Shown piece by piece: positions 52,927 through 64,000 of a stretch of 64,000 nucleotides of DNA (positions are counted from its first letter, which is position 1; every line of letters begins with the position of its first letter). The stretch comes from Rhizodiscina lignyota (Eukaryota; Ascomycota; Dothideomycetes; Aulographales; Rhizodiscinaceae): the NCBI GenBank assembly GCA_010015805.1, contig ML978123.1, positions 1,054,001 to 1,118,000 on the forward strand, read 5' to 3'. The translations under genes were made by a program, and so were the position numbers. Under the pieces are notes generated by a model that saw only the letters and a list, made by a program, of their open reading frames with translations, ran no database searches and was not told the origin of the DNA.

Positions 52927-55900
52927 ATGGCCGAGCCCACAGCGCGGCAGCAGACATTGCCGGCAGACGATGCGCCGTTCACCAGCGCGAGAGCCTTGAC
53001 ATCGCAGATCCCTTCGCACGACGCGAGCCAGAAACGCAGTGACCAGCCGACACATGCAGAAGGAGGAGGTACAAACAGACGGCGTCGCAAGAGCTCTCTT
53101 CGCCATGCGAAGAACAGCACGGAAGCGTTGCGCGCGCGTGTCCAAGCAGGTCGGGGAGGTGCTGATGCAATTGGAGGCAGCAGATCACCTCCAGATGGCG
53201 GTTCAGGAGCTCGAGCTGGGAGAAGCTTTACGGTGGGGAATATAGGAAACAATGGGATGCTATATCTCAGGTATTCGCGACCTCCCCTTTTTGTCGTTAG
53301 AGTCTGGTCGAATTTTCTTCGTCTTCCAGAGCCGCATACTCCACCATGAAGCCATTGGCGACTAGGCTAGCCAAGTACTGACGGGAACCGTGATATACAG
53401 ACCTGTAGTCCGCCAAGCGCATGAAAGAACCCTGCCTCCTGCTCCGCCATTCGTGAATGCGCCGTTCAGACGGAGTTTTATAGCTCCTGATGGCTCGAAA
53501 TTGACTAGACCCGTGAGCGATGCCGGATACGAGGGTCTATATTCCCGGCCAGAATCACCCACCACACCTCCTAAAGCTGCCCGCGTGGTCTCGCAGACGG
53601 AAAGCGAACGAACATTGGATTACACACCACCACGGCCGGGCAGCATCCACCGCCCCCGCTCCTTCTCCACGGTTGACGAGCTCGAGCACATATATTCTCG
53701 GAGTGAGTCTCCAGGCACTTTCAAGATTGTCATCAATAGACCGTCACCTCGAAAACGCCTTCGTAAATCCGAATCCGAAGATATTTTGAAAGTCCCCATC
53801 CCTAGCCCTCGAATCGGCGAACCCGAGTTTGGCGCTCGAGGCACGCCTATTCTGCGGAGCTCTTCCTATGGCACAGATGTACTTCGACAATCTGGATCCC
53901 TAAGTAACGCACAGCAGAGCGAGATTCAAGCTCCACAACCCGTTCAGTTCTCAACCCTCTCCAGAAGACATTCAGAGATGTCGTACTCGCACAACGCCCT
54001 TCGATCTGGTGGTCCGCAGAGACGCCTTGACTTCTATGCCCGAGAGCGCAACTTTTACGCGCATGCGGCGGCCTTCGATCATCTCGAGTCCCATCCAGTT
54101 GATCCGGCTTTGATAAAGTATGCGGATTTCAAAGGGCCCAAGAAACGTCGAATTTTGCTCGCCACACCTCTCTGTCTAGTCGCGCAAGTCACATCTTCTA
54201 CAGATGTGGACTATGACCTCATATCCGATTTCTTCATGACTTTTCGACAGTTCATGAAGAAAAAGGAAGTCGTTGAGCTCCTGCATGATCGATTTCTTTG
54301 GGCAGCAGGCCGTCCTGGCAACGTGGGCACTACAGTGCGCGTGCGTGTCTTCGTCGCCATCAGACATTGGATCTTGAATTACATGGCTGAAGACTTCGTC
54401 CCAGACTACTCGCTCCGAGCAGAATTCTGCTCTCTCATAAATGATCTCTATAGCTCGTTACGTGAAGCTGGCTTGACTGGTCCTAAGGGGCTGCAGCAAA
54501 TCGCTGAGCTTAAGAAATGCTGGAGAGAGTTCATTTCCATCTATTTTAACGACCCCTTGGATGGTACGGAAAGTCCACATAGTCCAATTCATCCAGGTGG
54601 ACGTCCGGGGAGCAATCAGGAAATCTGGGACAAAGCTCTTGCTTTGGGTCAAGGTCCATTGAGCTCAGCTGAACTCGAGCAGTGGAGATCTGCTGCGAAT
54701 TATCGCTATAGGCGCTCGAGGATCCAGCCGGTAACGATCACTCAAATAATCCAGCATGGTCAACAACCATCGACCACTACAGGTGCAACTGGCACGACTG
54801 CTCCAACGACGACGATCACGACGGCACCGACATTGACGCGTTCCGCAAATACTCGCGAGTCGATGCCGATGACAAGGGGCAGCGAGAAGAGCAGCCAAGT
54901 CATTTCTTGTTCAATGCCGTTCCGATCCATCCACAGGCAAGACCATGGTGATGAGATAGCGTTATACAGGCAGCCTCCACCGCGAACTGTCGCAGTGCCT
55001 CCTCAGGTAGTGAACCCTCTCAAGGCGAATCGACCCAAGACGGTTCCTCGACGAGTTGAAAGCTTCCCGGAAGGCATGAGAGACCGCCGAACTCAAGCGG
55101 AGCAATCTCATCCAAGTTCTACACAGAACAGCAAACAGGATGTTGCTGCAAAAGAAGATCAGGCCACACGAAGCACATTCCCGGGAGATCTCATCAGAGG
55201 CCGCACGATGCACCCCCTGGCCCCGGAGGTCGAATATGTGAGTTTGAAAATGTTGATCCCACATCCTCGAGAGAGATCACCAACCTCCAGTCCGGGAGTG
55301 CGCAAGATTATTGGAAGCGTTCGTCGGGCTCTGAGCAACAGCAAACAAACTGGTGGTCCCGCTCATCGAGGTCGTGATCGGCACGGCGGTCATCTTTCGA
55401 CTGCTGCCACCGCCGGTGGCACCTCAGTCCAATCAAACTCTAGTCATTCCAGCGACGGACATTCACCTTCGCGTCCGGTCAAGGCTGCCCCCTTTCCTGG
55501 AACCAAAGTACCCCGGACAGATTTTCTTGGCGAGAGGGCTTTAGAAAACTTCAACAAAGCCCTCAATACGGGCTTGGAGGAGCGTAAAGGCGGTGCTGTG
55601 ATGTCTCCTGTGGCACGAATGAATAAAGACCTCCCGGAGCTCCCACCGCTGCTGCGAGCACCTAAAGCTGAGGAGCACAGGCGCGACCAAAGTACGAATG
55701 TTACAATGGGCAGTCGAAGCATAGTAATCATGCATGACGCGCTATCTACACTTCCGCCAGAAACAGAAAGGGTGATGTCGGGAGCGCTTGCTCCTGCTGA
55801 TACGATGGCGGAGACAGATCAGCAGCCGCAAACTCCCAGGATTGTCCGAACATTTTGGGATGACGGTGAAATAATCCAGGACGAAGATGTGCAAGAGATG

Positions 55901-58288
55901 GAAGTTGGCGCTGAAACGGTTGGTTCTCCAAATTGGATGGAAGTTGAGCAAGAGCAGGCAGACCTCCACCACCCATCCGTCTACAGTGGCGTACAGAGCT
56001 CCAATATGGGGCATTCGTACGGCACGTCGGTTAGTGGGACTGCTCTTGCGCGGGAAATTGAGACGAAGTTGGGACATCAGCCAACTCAAAGCCTGGATGA
56101 TCCCGTCCTGCCAGATGATCCTCAGCCAGTTCGATCTTTACGCAGACGACACGGGGGAAACCTGAGGCAAGCGGTGCCAGAATTCCACCAGGAAGATGAT
56201 GACGGGAGTGCGCAAGATCCGGACGAAAATATAGACTATCTTGACCAAGATGACCAAAGCATGCCATTTGCACCCACGCCGGAGTCTCATCTCTCCCTCA
56301 TAGCTGCAGACGATCTGCCTGCGCAACCTGGTCCTGGTATCCTGGGCCCAGGTGTACAAGAACAACTGAAGTCTATCCTCTTCCCAGATGATCCTTATGA
56401 GGATGGCAGTCCGACAACTGCTCTCATGAAGCTCGAAGGGCGTTACGTCTCCCCGCTAGGCCCGCTCAATCTAGGCTCGCCGCTTGACCAAGATTTCGTC
56501 GCAGCAACACATCATTACGATGATCCCGGACATGAAAGGTTTAAGCACCGACATGAACATGTCATGGATGCTCACCAACCAATCCACGAGCCCCGGGCAA
56601 GCGCCGTCCTGAGCCAGACGAGCACGGCTGTATCTGGGCGCGAGCATCAGCATCATACCTCTGAGGCGTCTTATTCAAGCATTCCTTTGCTAGAGAGAGG
56701 TCTAGCGGACAGAGCAGGCCCTAGCAGCACACGAAGACAGCACGCAGAGTCTGACAGCTCCAACAGTATGGCCAACTTCAGATTCCCGGCGCAGCCATTG
56801 AGGGCCGTAAATCCTGATGTCGCCTCGACGGAAGAGGGATCGTTGGAGCATATAGAGAGGACGCCAAGCCTTGAACGCATACCTCGCGGCGAGACACTCC
56901 CGCAGGATGTGCAAGTGACAGTGAAGGAAACGGACGATGCGGATATTAGATCAGAAGACGCTACAAGTCCGATCATGAGCCACGGGGTGCGCAGCTTCTA
57001 CGAGGACGAAATCGTGGTCAGCGCCGACGCATATGAGGAAGATGACTATGATGATGTAGAGGATGAATCCATGTTCGAGCATCCGCTACGGCATCCATCG
57101 ACCCCTCCACAGGCCACAGACAAGTCACCAGAAAATGTCCACGGTGTCAGAATGTCGAACGGCCTCCCTACTCCCGAGCAGTCACCAACAGCTACCAGGT
57201 CGCAAGCGAGGAAAGCCGTCACTAACTATAATGCCGGCGTATATGCACCAACGCGTCCTGGTGCTGAGCGCAACGAAAATGGACCACAGCTTCTCGCTGA
57301 GCCTTCGATGCGCCCTCCGAAGCATTCTCCTTTTCTCAACAAATTCACACCCCATCAAATTGCGGAAGCTATGACAATGATTGAGCAGAGTGCGCTTGCT
57401 CAGATCAACTGGCGCGAGCTCATTGATCTCAGCTGGAGCAAATCGGGCCTCGATAAGGTCCGCGACTGGAGCTTCTTCGTACTTCCGCTCTCTGGTTCAT
57501 CTACCTGGCAACCGCCAAAATCTGTCGACATCGTGATAGCGCGCTTCAACGTCGTTCTGAAATGGGCCGTGTCCGAAATTGTCCTCACCGAAGATCTTGC
57601 CGAGCGAAGGCACACCATCTGCCAGTATGTCCATATTGCCGCGGCTGCGCGAGATCTGAGAAACTTCGCGACGATGTATCAGATCACAATGGCGTTGCTG
57701 AGCGCCGATATCAGCGGGCTGAAGGAGACGTGGCAGTTTGTTCCGGCTGAGGAGAAGGAGATGCTGAAGGAGCTCGAGAAGCTAGTCACACCAACGAAGA
57801 ATTTTGTGACGTTGCGGAGGGAGCAGGAGGGAGTGGTTGTGGACAAGGGGTGCATTCCATTCTTTGGTAAGTACAAGTGTGGTTCGTGCCTCTCTAGGCA
57901 GCACTTTAAATTATGAGAATCATGCTGATCGCGATAATTTATAGGCGTATACATCAATGACCTTACGCTCAATGCCACAAAGGCCACAACGGGCCAGAAG
58001 CCGCCCACCCTCGCACAGAGGGCGAGCGGCATGTACTTGAATATAGATCCCACACCCACAACACAAAGCAGGTCTACCAGCCCCAGCTCCAGCGAGCAAG
58101 CAGAGCCACTCGTCAACTTTGAGCGGTACCAGAACGCCGCCTCAATCGTCAAGACGGTGCTCCGACTAGTGGACGCCAGCAAGACGTACAATTACGCTGT
58201 GACGCCAGCGCTGTTGAGTCGATGTCTGTGGATGTGCGCGCTCGGAGACGAGGAGATTCGAGCCAGAAGCAGGGCGCTCACGATGTAG
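52927..58288 (+). CDS. LTE1: Ras-family guanine nucleotide exchange factor, Lte1-like
   Basis: Three exons (52927-53270, 53401-57866, 57945-58288) give 1717 aa; introns are 130 and 78 nt. The RasGEF N-terminal domain lies at about residues 355-480 (PLCLVAQVTSSTDVDYDLI, FFMTFRQFM). The catalytic Cdc25-type domain lies at about 1428-1680 (FTPHQIAEAMTMIEQ, ARFNVVLKWAVSEIVL, RDLRNFATMYQITMALLS, CIPFFGVYINDL across the last join). The 900 residues between are disordered and acidic. This spacing, N-domain early and GEF domain at the C-terminus, is that of Lte1, a mitotic-exit and polarity regulator in yeast, rather than Cdc25. The target GTPase is not readable from sequence. Confidence 0.87.
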
Positions 58289-58685
58289 TTGGCGGCCCGT
58301 GCTGGAGGAGGAAGAGAGCGGGCAGGAGAAGATTTTATTTGTTTGATTAGAGTTCTCGACGATCTCAAAGCGTACATAGCGACGACGCCTCGATGGTAGG
58401 ATACCACTTGCTGGAGCAGAGCTCCATGTTTTATATAATGAATAATATATTGTACCCAACTCTTTAAAGTGCGCTGTTGCAAGACTGCGAATGATTCAAC
58501 AGCCTCATAGCAATATGCTTTAGCACCTTTCGCAAAGGCATATCTCTGAGCATGTTTTCCCACCGCTGCCAGATATCAGGCCATCGACTTTGTGCACCCC
58601 TGGAATTCTGCCGAGGAATATCCGAGGCTTGCGTGTGAAATCTTTGCGTGGTCCACAGCGATACAAGTCTCTTCAATGACATGAA
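58289..58685. other. Intergenic, LTE1 terminator and next promoter
   Basis: About 400 bp. AT-rich 3' flank (atataatgaataatatattg near 58435) fits a terminator; the right part is the promoter of the next gene. Confidence 0.45.
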
Positions 58686-60955
58686 ATGACACCCTTGCGC
58701 ATCTTGCTGTGTCCTTCTGCACCCTTCTTGCTTCCTCCACGTGCGCTTTTCGCGTTCAGACGCGCCGTAGCAGCAACAGTTGTCCCGAAGAAGGCAAATT
58801 ACACCACCTTTCGTCAGAAGCAAGCTAAGGAAATACCGAAACGAGGAGGGCCACCGCGGAAGAGAGCACATAAGAGTCTTCAACATGAACTAACCGTATC
58901 AAAGATCGCTGATCAAAAGGCTCAAAATGTATGTTTCGAGAACCGAAGTCCCTACTTGTTTCGTCATCTGCTTACATATTCCAGGGCATCGTATATTTCC
59001 GAGACCTACTCTCAACTGAAGATGTGAGCCGAGTTATTGAGGCCTATCCAGAAATCATTCGGAACCCATTTCTGGCCAGGTCAGATACGCGAAAGCTATG
59101 CCAACTCTTACACGAGGCATATCGACAGAAGTCCAATGTTCCTACCGTTGTTGAAACCCTCAAGGCATTCTCTGAATCGATCATTCAAGACTACCAGAAG
59201 GGGAGTCTTCCGCCACATCCAGTGGCCAGTGTCCATTTGTTGTCTTTCCTGAGGGAAAGCAAGCAATATGACAGAGCCTCCGAGCTGTGGTCCTGGCTCG
59301 CAGGACAAAACCAAGACTATGTCTCTCCTCACTTGTACGGCGTTGCCATTGAGATTCAAACCCAGCAAGTTGTCCCACTAGAGAAGCTTGAAGAGCTGTA
59401 TAAGGACGCTTTGAGGCGATTTCCTGGACAATTTCTTGGGTATCATTTCTCGCCAACGGCCATTGTACAAGACCGCTCTCAATTCACGATAATCAAAGGC
59501 CTGTCCAGCACTTTATTGCAAGGAATTTTCACAGCGAGGATTCTCAGTGGAGATTGGATTAATGGATATCTGGCCTTCGACACCGCACTACGACTTTTCC
59601 CGACCCAGGTGCAGCCACGATTCTTCGAGGTACTCCTCTACGAGCGGCCTATGGCTGAAGCTTATCACGCATTCATGGTCGCTTGTCGCGCTGGCATTGT
59701 CCTTTCGCCAAAGGCAACTATACACTTGCTTGGAAAACTCCTCGATGGGCATTTATCGGCTCCCAACGCAGCGATCAACGTGCTGAATGTGATGATAGCG
59801 TATGCCGGAACGCGGAAAAACGCCCCTCTACCCTTTTATTTCGTGGGGATATTCATCAAGGCCATGACGCAGCTAGCACATTCTGTCAAGAACGAAGACG
59901 CGGGATTTGAGCGTGCGACTCGTCAGAGACTGGGGCAGGCCACGTGCAAGATTGTCTTAACCCTGCTGCGCGCTGGTGTTGAACCTAATGCCTCAATTTT
60001 CAACTCACTTCTGAAGATGGCTATGCTATCTGGGCAACCAGAACTACATTGGGAAATCCTTGGGGCCATGAAGGTGCACGAAGTGAAACCAAACGTTCTG
60101 ACGTACAGCGCACTCCTAAACATCATGCTGGCAACAGGAGATTTTGACGAGTTCAAGAGTGCATGGACAGCATATGTTGCGTCGGTAGAGGGGGCTGGCG
60201 AGCAGCTTCCGTTGAAGGAGTGGATAAACTTAGCGAGGGCTGCTGCCGATAGATTTCCAGGATCCGGGCCATCTTTTGTGGAAGAGCAGCTCCTCGCGTT
60301 GAAGCACACTCTAACCGAATTTAAAGAAGAGCTGATTCGGACAAAGCTGCACGAGGATGCAAGGACCTCCGAACCTCAGTCCCAGATGAATGAGACGGAA
60401 AGTTTCCAAGATTCCGGGTCTGTCGAAACATTCATGGATCGACTTCTGGAGAAGGAATCACGATTGAAAGAGACCATGTCTTCAGCGGAGCCACATGATT
60501 TCTACAATATGCCAATGCCTCTGGACCCCTTTATGGACGATGATACTGGAGTCGGAACAGCCAAAGACCAGACTTCCCTGCAACTCCTGGCGGAGCATGT
60601 CGAGAATCTGCGAAAGCTGTATGACGAGCTCACGACTGACCCATATCTCCCGGCTCCGGAGCGTGAAGAGTCAGCCCCTGTGCCACAGAGCAGGACAGGC
60701 TATCCACTGGAAGAGCTTAGATTTCAGAATTGGAAGTCCGTTACTGGTTTGATGCTGCAAGCGGCGCAGTCCGAAAAGGCCGAGGAGATCATCGCTCGGG
60801 CGGGATCGTCCTCGACGGAGACAGCCACGATAACAACAAATAAGACGAACGAGAAGCATTCGGGGCCGTTGCCATGGCCTCGGCTCCGACAACGTATTCT
60901 GGAATTACGCGGATATTCAACCGCTGCGGCTTCGTTGGATCATGAGTATTCGTGA
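58686..60955 (+). CDS. Probable mitochondrial PPR-like protein
   Basis: Two exons (58686-58928 and 58985-60955, 56-nt intron) give 737 aa. The N-terminus is Arg- and hydroxyl-rich without acids for about 40 residues (MTPLRILLCPSAPFLLPPRA), as in a mitochondrial presequence. Helical repeats of the PPR kind run through residues 200-450, clearest at KIVLTLLRAGVEPNASIFNSL and KVHEVKPNVLTYSALLNIML (split here to stay short). The C-terminal 150 residues are charged. It may belong near CIA84, a complex I assembly PPR protein of Neurospora, but that is only a guess from layout. Likely roles are RNA handling or assembly in mitochondria. Confidence 0.7.
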
Positions 60956-61272
60956 GATACCTTGTATGTCTAGTTCAAAATTGCTGCTGTACAATAGAAG
61001 AAATCATTTTTCCCGCCGTCCCGCAGCGCCGCCGGTGAATGCTTTTTTGGGGATATATGCCCTTGATTGCGCCATCTCCAGCCTCTACACGGCTTGGTCG
61101 CGCCATTACAAGCGGGTTATAAATGAAGACCAACTGCATCGAAAGAATTAAACCGAGAAGCGCCGCCGCCATGATAATGTCCATTGTCAACAAGAAAGCC
61201 CAACACCGGACCGAGATGCTATGCCAAAACAGAGTCTCCTCTTCACGTCCCCTAATCTCGCTGGCTGTGTGA
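60956..61272. other. Convergent intergenic region
   Basis: 317 bp between two convergent stops; nothing further is seen. Confidence 0.45.
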
Positions 61273-61548
61273 CTACGCACCGACAGCAGTCTCCTCTCTC
61301 CTTCCTTCTCTCCATTGTTTCTTCGTCTCCTCAACTTCTGATTCGGACTCGGTGAAGCTCGCGCTGGAGCTGTAGCCAAAGTCTACCGGTGATGGAGGGG
61401 GTGCTGGGGTTTCCCGGATTTCTAACCCTTGTGTCCGGATAGTGAGAGGAAGGGAGGCTTTCAGCGCGGCGGATACGTCATGGCTGAGAGCGCCAGAGCC
61501 AGCGTGGTTGTAGAGCGAGAGACGCTGACGAGGATGGAGGCCAGACAT
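61273..61548 (-). CDS. Small hypothetical protein
   Basis: 91 aa from ATG 61548 (MSGLHPRQRLSLYNHAGSG). The frame is open 52 codons further upstream, but the leader-like CT-rich sequence there makes ATG 61548 likelier. It is Pro/Ser-rich in the middle (RETPAPPPSPVDFGYSSS) and charged at the end (SESEVEETKKQWREGRR). The composition fits a short disordered protein of the kind conserved among related fungi. No domain is recognised. Confidence 0.5.
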   Translation of the reverse strand: MSGLHPRQRLSLYNHAGSGALSHDVSAALKASLPLTIRTQGLEIRETPAPPPSPVDFGYSSSASFTESESEVEETKKQWREGRREETAVGA

Positions 61549-64000
61549 TGTGGGTGGATGGGTTGGATGAGCGAGAGTATAGGACTTCGTGGGCTGTTTC
61601 AGCGGAGTCTTCTGAAGCGACGCGTCTGAGACGATGTCGATGCTGAAGAAAGTCAAGTCGCTCGACGATCTGTTGTTGATATACAAGGCTTGAGTGCGGT
61701 GCACGTCAGAGCCTCAGAAATTTGGTGTGCGTTTGCGGGCTTTCTCAGCAGAGTATGACGACAAGGCAATATTTTGTCCGTCAAACGCGTCACTCCGCTC
61801 CTTTTTAAAATAGTCGTCGGGAAATAAGTTTTCGAGCGAGAAAGGGTTGCAGCTGAGTCACTCTTATGTTAGCTTTAACAAAATTCCGGAAGAGCTCTTC
61901 AGGACCTCGGGGCCCGTCATAATCACTTACAAGAAGTATGCCTGTACACACAGGGCGGATTTTCGTGTCAGAGAGGCGGACCTGGCAGGAAAGATGTCGC
62001 GTGGCAGCTGCAGGTTGTCCGGAGGATTACAGCTGGGTTCAAGGTCTAGCTTTGGGGGTAAAAAGAGATGAGACTGTCTTTCTTGAACTGGAATTTTTGA
62101 AATATTCACGAGAAAATAGTGCGGCCTTGGGGTGCTTATGTACCGTCTGCCTATTCTTCACCGACAAAAGAAATCGTGCAACGAGACTGCCGGTTTTCTG
62201 GACAGACCCCAGCAACGCCATGCACGATGTGCGCAGCACAGCAAATCTGGCTTTGCCGACCCGCACAAGGGGGTGCGTGGCTTTCGTGGGAGAAGATCCA
62301 TCCTTGGATTCCCACGGGGTTGCAGGGTTGTGGCCTTCCTGGACCAACCCGTAAAGGCTTTGGGGGTACGGGTGTGCGGGCATGGAGCATCGTGAAGCTT
62401 CAGAAAACGAAGCACGCCGTGGGAAATGGGGCGCGGTTGGCTGGCGTCGACGGACATTTGCGAGGCTTTGGCGAATGGGATGAAAGCCTGGCCGGAAAGG
62501 AAGCTACTGTATAGTCTATCGCGCCGGTGGAAGGCATGGAAGTCTGGAAGATAGGGCCGAAACTGTGCACCTGTTGATCCTTCCCCCTTTCATACTGAAA
62601 ATTGTTTCTAGGCTGTGGGAGCGAATATTCGGCAGCCTTTCCCACTAGCTTCCCGCGGTACGAGCCTTCCGCGACATGAGTCCTATCCCAAATGCGTGCG
62701 GCTTGTATGCCGATACACAGCGGAAGGGGGCTGCGGCGGACGTGCGAAATGAGGAAACCAACATCTCCCATCTTGACTCGTTTGTGACTGATCCGCCGTG
62801 ATCCATCCGTTTGTGACGAGGCCAATATTGAAAGCATAAATGCGGGTGGATAGAGCTGGAATAGAAGTACTCCCTCCGATGCTATCGGTAGCGAGTCATA
62901 ACCAAAGGGAAGGTGACGAGACTGATACCTCACCAATGCGCAGGTGGTGACAACCACGATAGGACGAGAGCGAATCCGACTGGCGTTCGAATCGAGGTAA
63001 GCATCACTCAAGGCAGCCTTGCATTGGCGCTCGGTACCATGCGACTAAGCGCTGCCTGAGCAGTCGTATTTTCTCTGACCGATTGCCCCGGCCTCCCGAT
63101 GTCTCTCGCTGCTGGTTGTCCCCCAGCCCTGTGGACGGACTACCTATGGAGGCTTGCCTGGAGAAACTCCACGTATATGCTTGCGGCCGCTGACTTCGTA
63201 GGACGGAGAGATTATTGCGTGTCTCACATCGCACACGCGAATTTGCGTCAGGAGTCAAGAGAGTCCCTAAGCGAGTCAGGCCCTAATTCTCCCTCGTAAC
63301 AAAAAGCATTTATCCTTTTTGCAAAATGCGGGAAGTCGTGGAGTTGTGTCGCGACGAAGTCCGCTTCGAAGGGCCGCCCTGCCTTCTGTGCGCTCATGCT
63401 GAGCGACCCCTCGAGAGTGAAAAATTAGCTGACCCCGATGGACGTCAAAAGGGGTGCGGTCGGAAGATGTTTTGCTCGTCAGCCCAAGCGAGAGCATCGC
63501 CGAAAGCTCGATGAGATGTGCTTCAGCCAGTGCCTATTGAGATTGCACAGCATCAGTGACAATAATTCGTCTCGACAGAAGTGACTGCTCATTTCAACAG
63601 CTCAGAAGGCTGTAGTTAGCTTTGGCTCAACTTTTCTGTCACCTCTAGACCCCCCAACCTGGAAAGATTGGCTTTTCCCAAACCCCCCCACGACTGTCGA
63701 TAGGCGGCCTCCTTGCAGGCAAGCTAACTCGGGGAAGTGTGGGAGCATGGAACGGGTGCATCACCCAAACCTCCGGATTCCGGGGGTGCATCCTGAATTG
63801 CCTGATTCGAGAATATTGCTCGAGTGGCTTGAAGTGGAGTTTATTCCCGATCCTCTTTGCTGTGGCTCAATTCCAATGCGCACAATGCAGTCGCCTTATG
63901 TATTCTCTTGCTCATTGTGACAGTGCATTGGGCCGCAATAATCCATGGAGAAAGCAGTGAAAAATGTGATGTTGGTCCTCTGTGACACAGGAGGAAGTGA
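61549..64000. other. 2.4 kb with no supportable gene
   Basis: Several frames overlap between 61900 and 63500, the longest 203 codons on the minus strand (62400-63011), but none has a domain, signal peptide or splice pattern that would justify a call. No tandem repeat, tRNA or transposon end was found. The right edge may be the promoter of a gene outside the window. Confidence 0.5.

Noticed and set aside
62400-63011. 203-codon minus-strand frame near the right edge
   Set aside because: Several competing frames overlap it and none resembles a protein family.

Overview
This is nuclear DNA from a filamentous ascomycete (Pezizomycotina). The gene set and protein style fit a Dothideomycete best, but the exact lineage is an inference. 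The evidence is short spliceosomal introns (about 48-130 nt, mostly near 50) with GT..AG ends and CTAAC/CTGAC-like branch sites, monocistronic genes on both strands, pyrimidine-rich leaders, and orthologues of yeast nuclear genes. I see no rRNA, tRNA, CRISPR, plasmid or viral feature and no intact transposon.

Layout. 0.7-6.1 kb: a secreted SGNH esterase, a three-exon amidase and an F-box-like gene with a decayed relative beside it. 7-11.4 kb: a head-to-head pair APN1 (base-excision repair) and DIM1 (18S rRNA dimethylase), then a conserved-looking protein of unknown role. 11.4-14.0 kb is gene-poor and holds a 15-bp minisatellite. 14.0-18.6 kb: two convergent amine-oxidising genes, a peroxisomal copper amine oxidase (C-terminal SKL) and a secreted L-amino-acid oxidase. 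20.0-24.3 kb: RNA15/CstF64 and CFT2/CPSF100, two parts of the pre-mRNA 3'-end machinery, divergently transcribed from a 373-bp gap. 24.8-28.8 kb: a diaminopropionate ammonia-lyase-like PLP enzyme and a patatin-like protein whose nucleophile serine is glycine.

30.6-37.0 kb: proteasome subunit PRE2, a Pmp3-type membrane protein with a very long acidic tail, the mitochondrial carnitine carrier and a MOSC-domain protein. 37.4-44.2 kb: a four-helix membrane protein with a cysteine-rich tail, the TFIIH helicase RAD3/XPD and an Ssu1-like transporter. 45.0-50.2 kb: a kelch-repeat single-pass membrane protein and a mitochondrial carrier resembling yeast YPR011C (APS/PAPS). 52.9-61.5 kb: a large LTE1-like Ras-family GEF, a probable mitochondrial PPR-like protein and a small unknown protein. 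The last 2.4 kb holds nothing I can support.

Most of the window is ordinary core genome. The points most worth a second look are the 3'-end-processing divergent pair, the pseudo-patatin, the Pmp3 acidic tail, the paired amine oxidases with GATA motifs, and several introns that are multiples of three without stops and would be read as protein by an ORF caller. Exon boundaries were inferred by eye from splice signals, reading phase and family alignment from memory.
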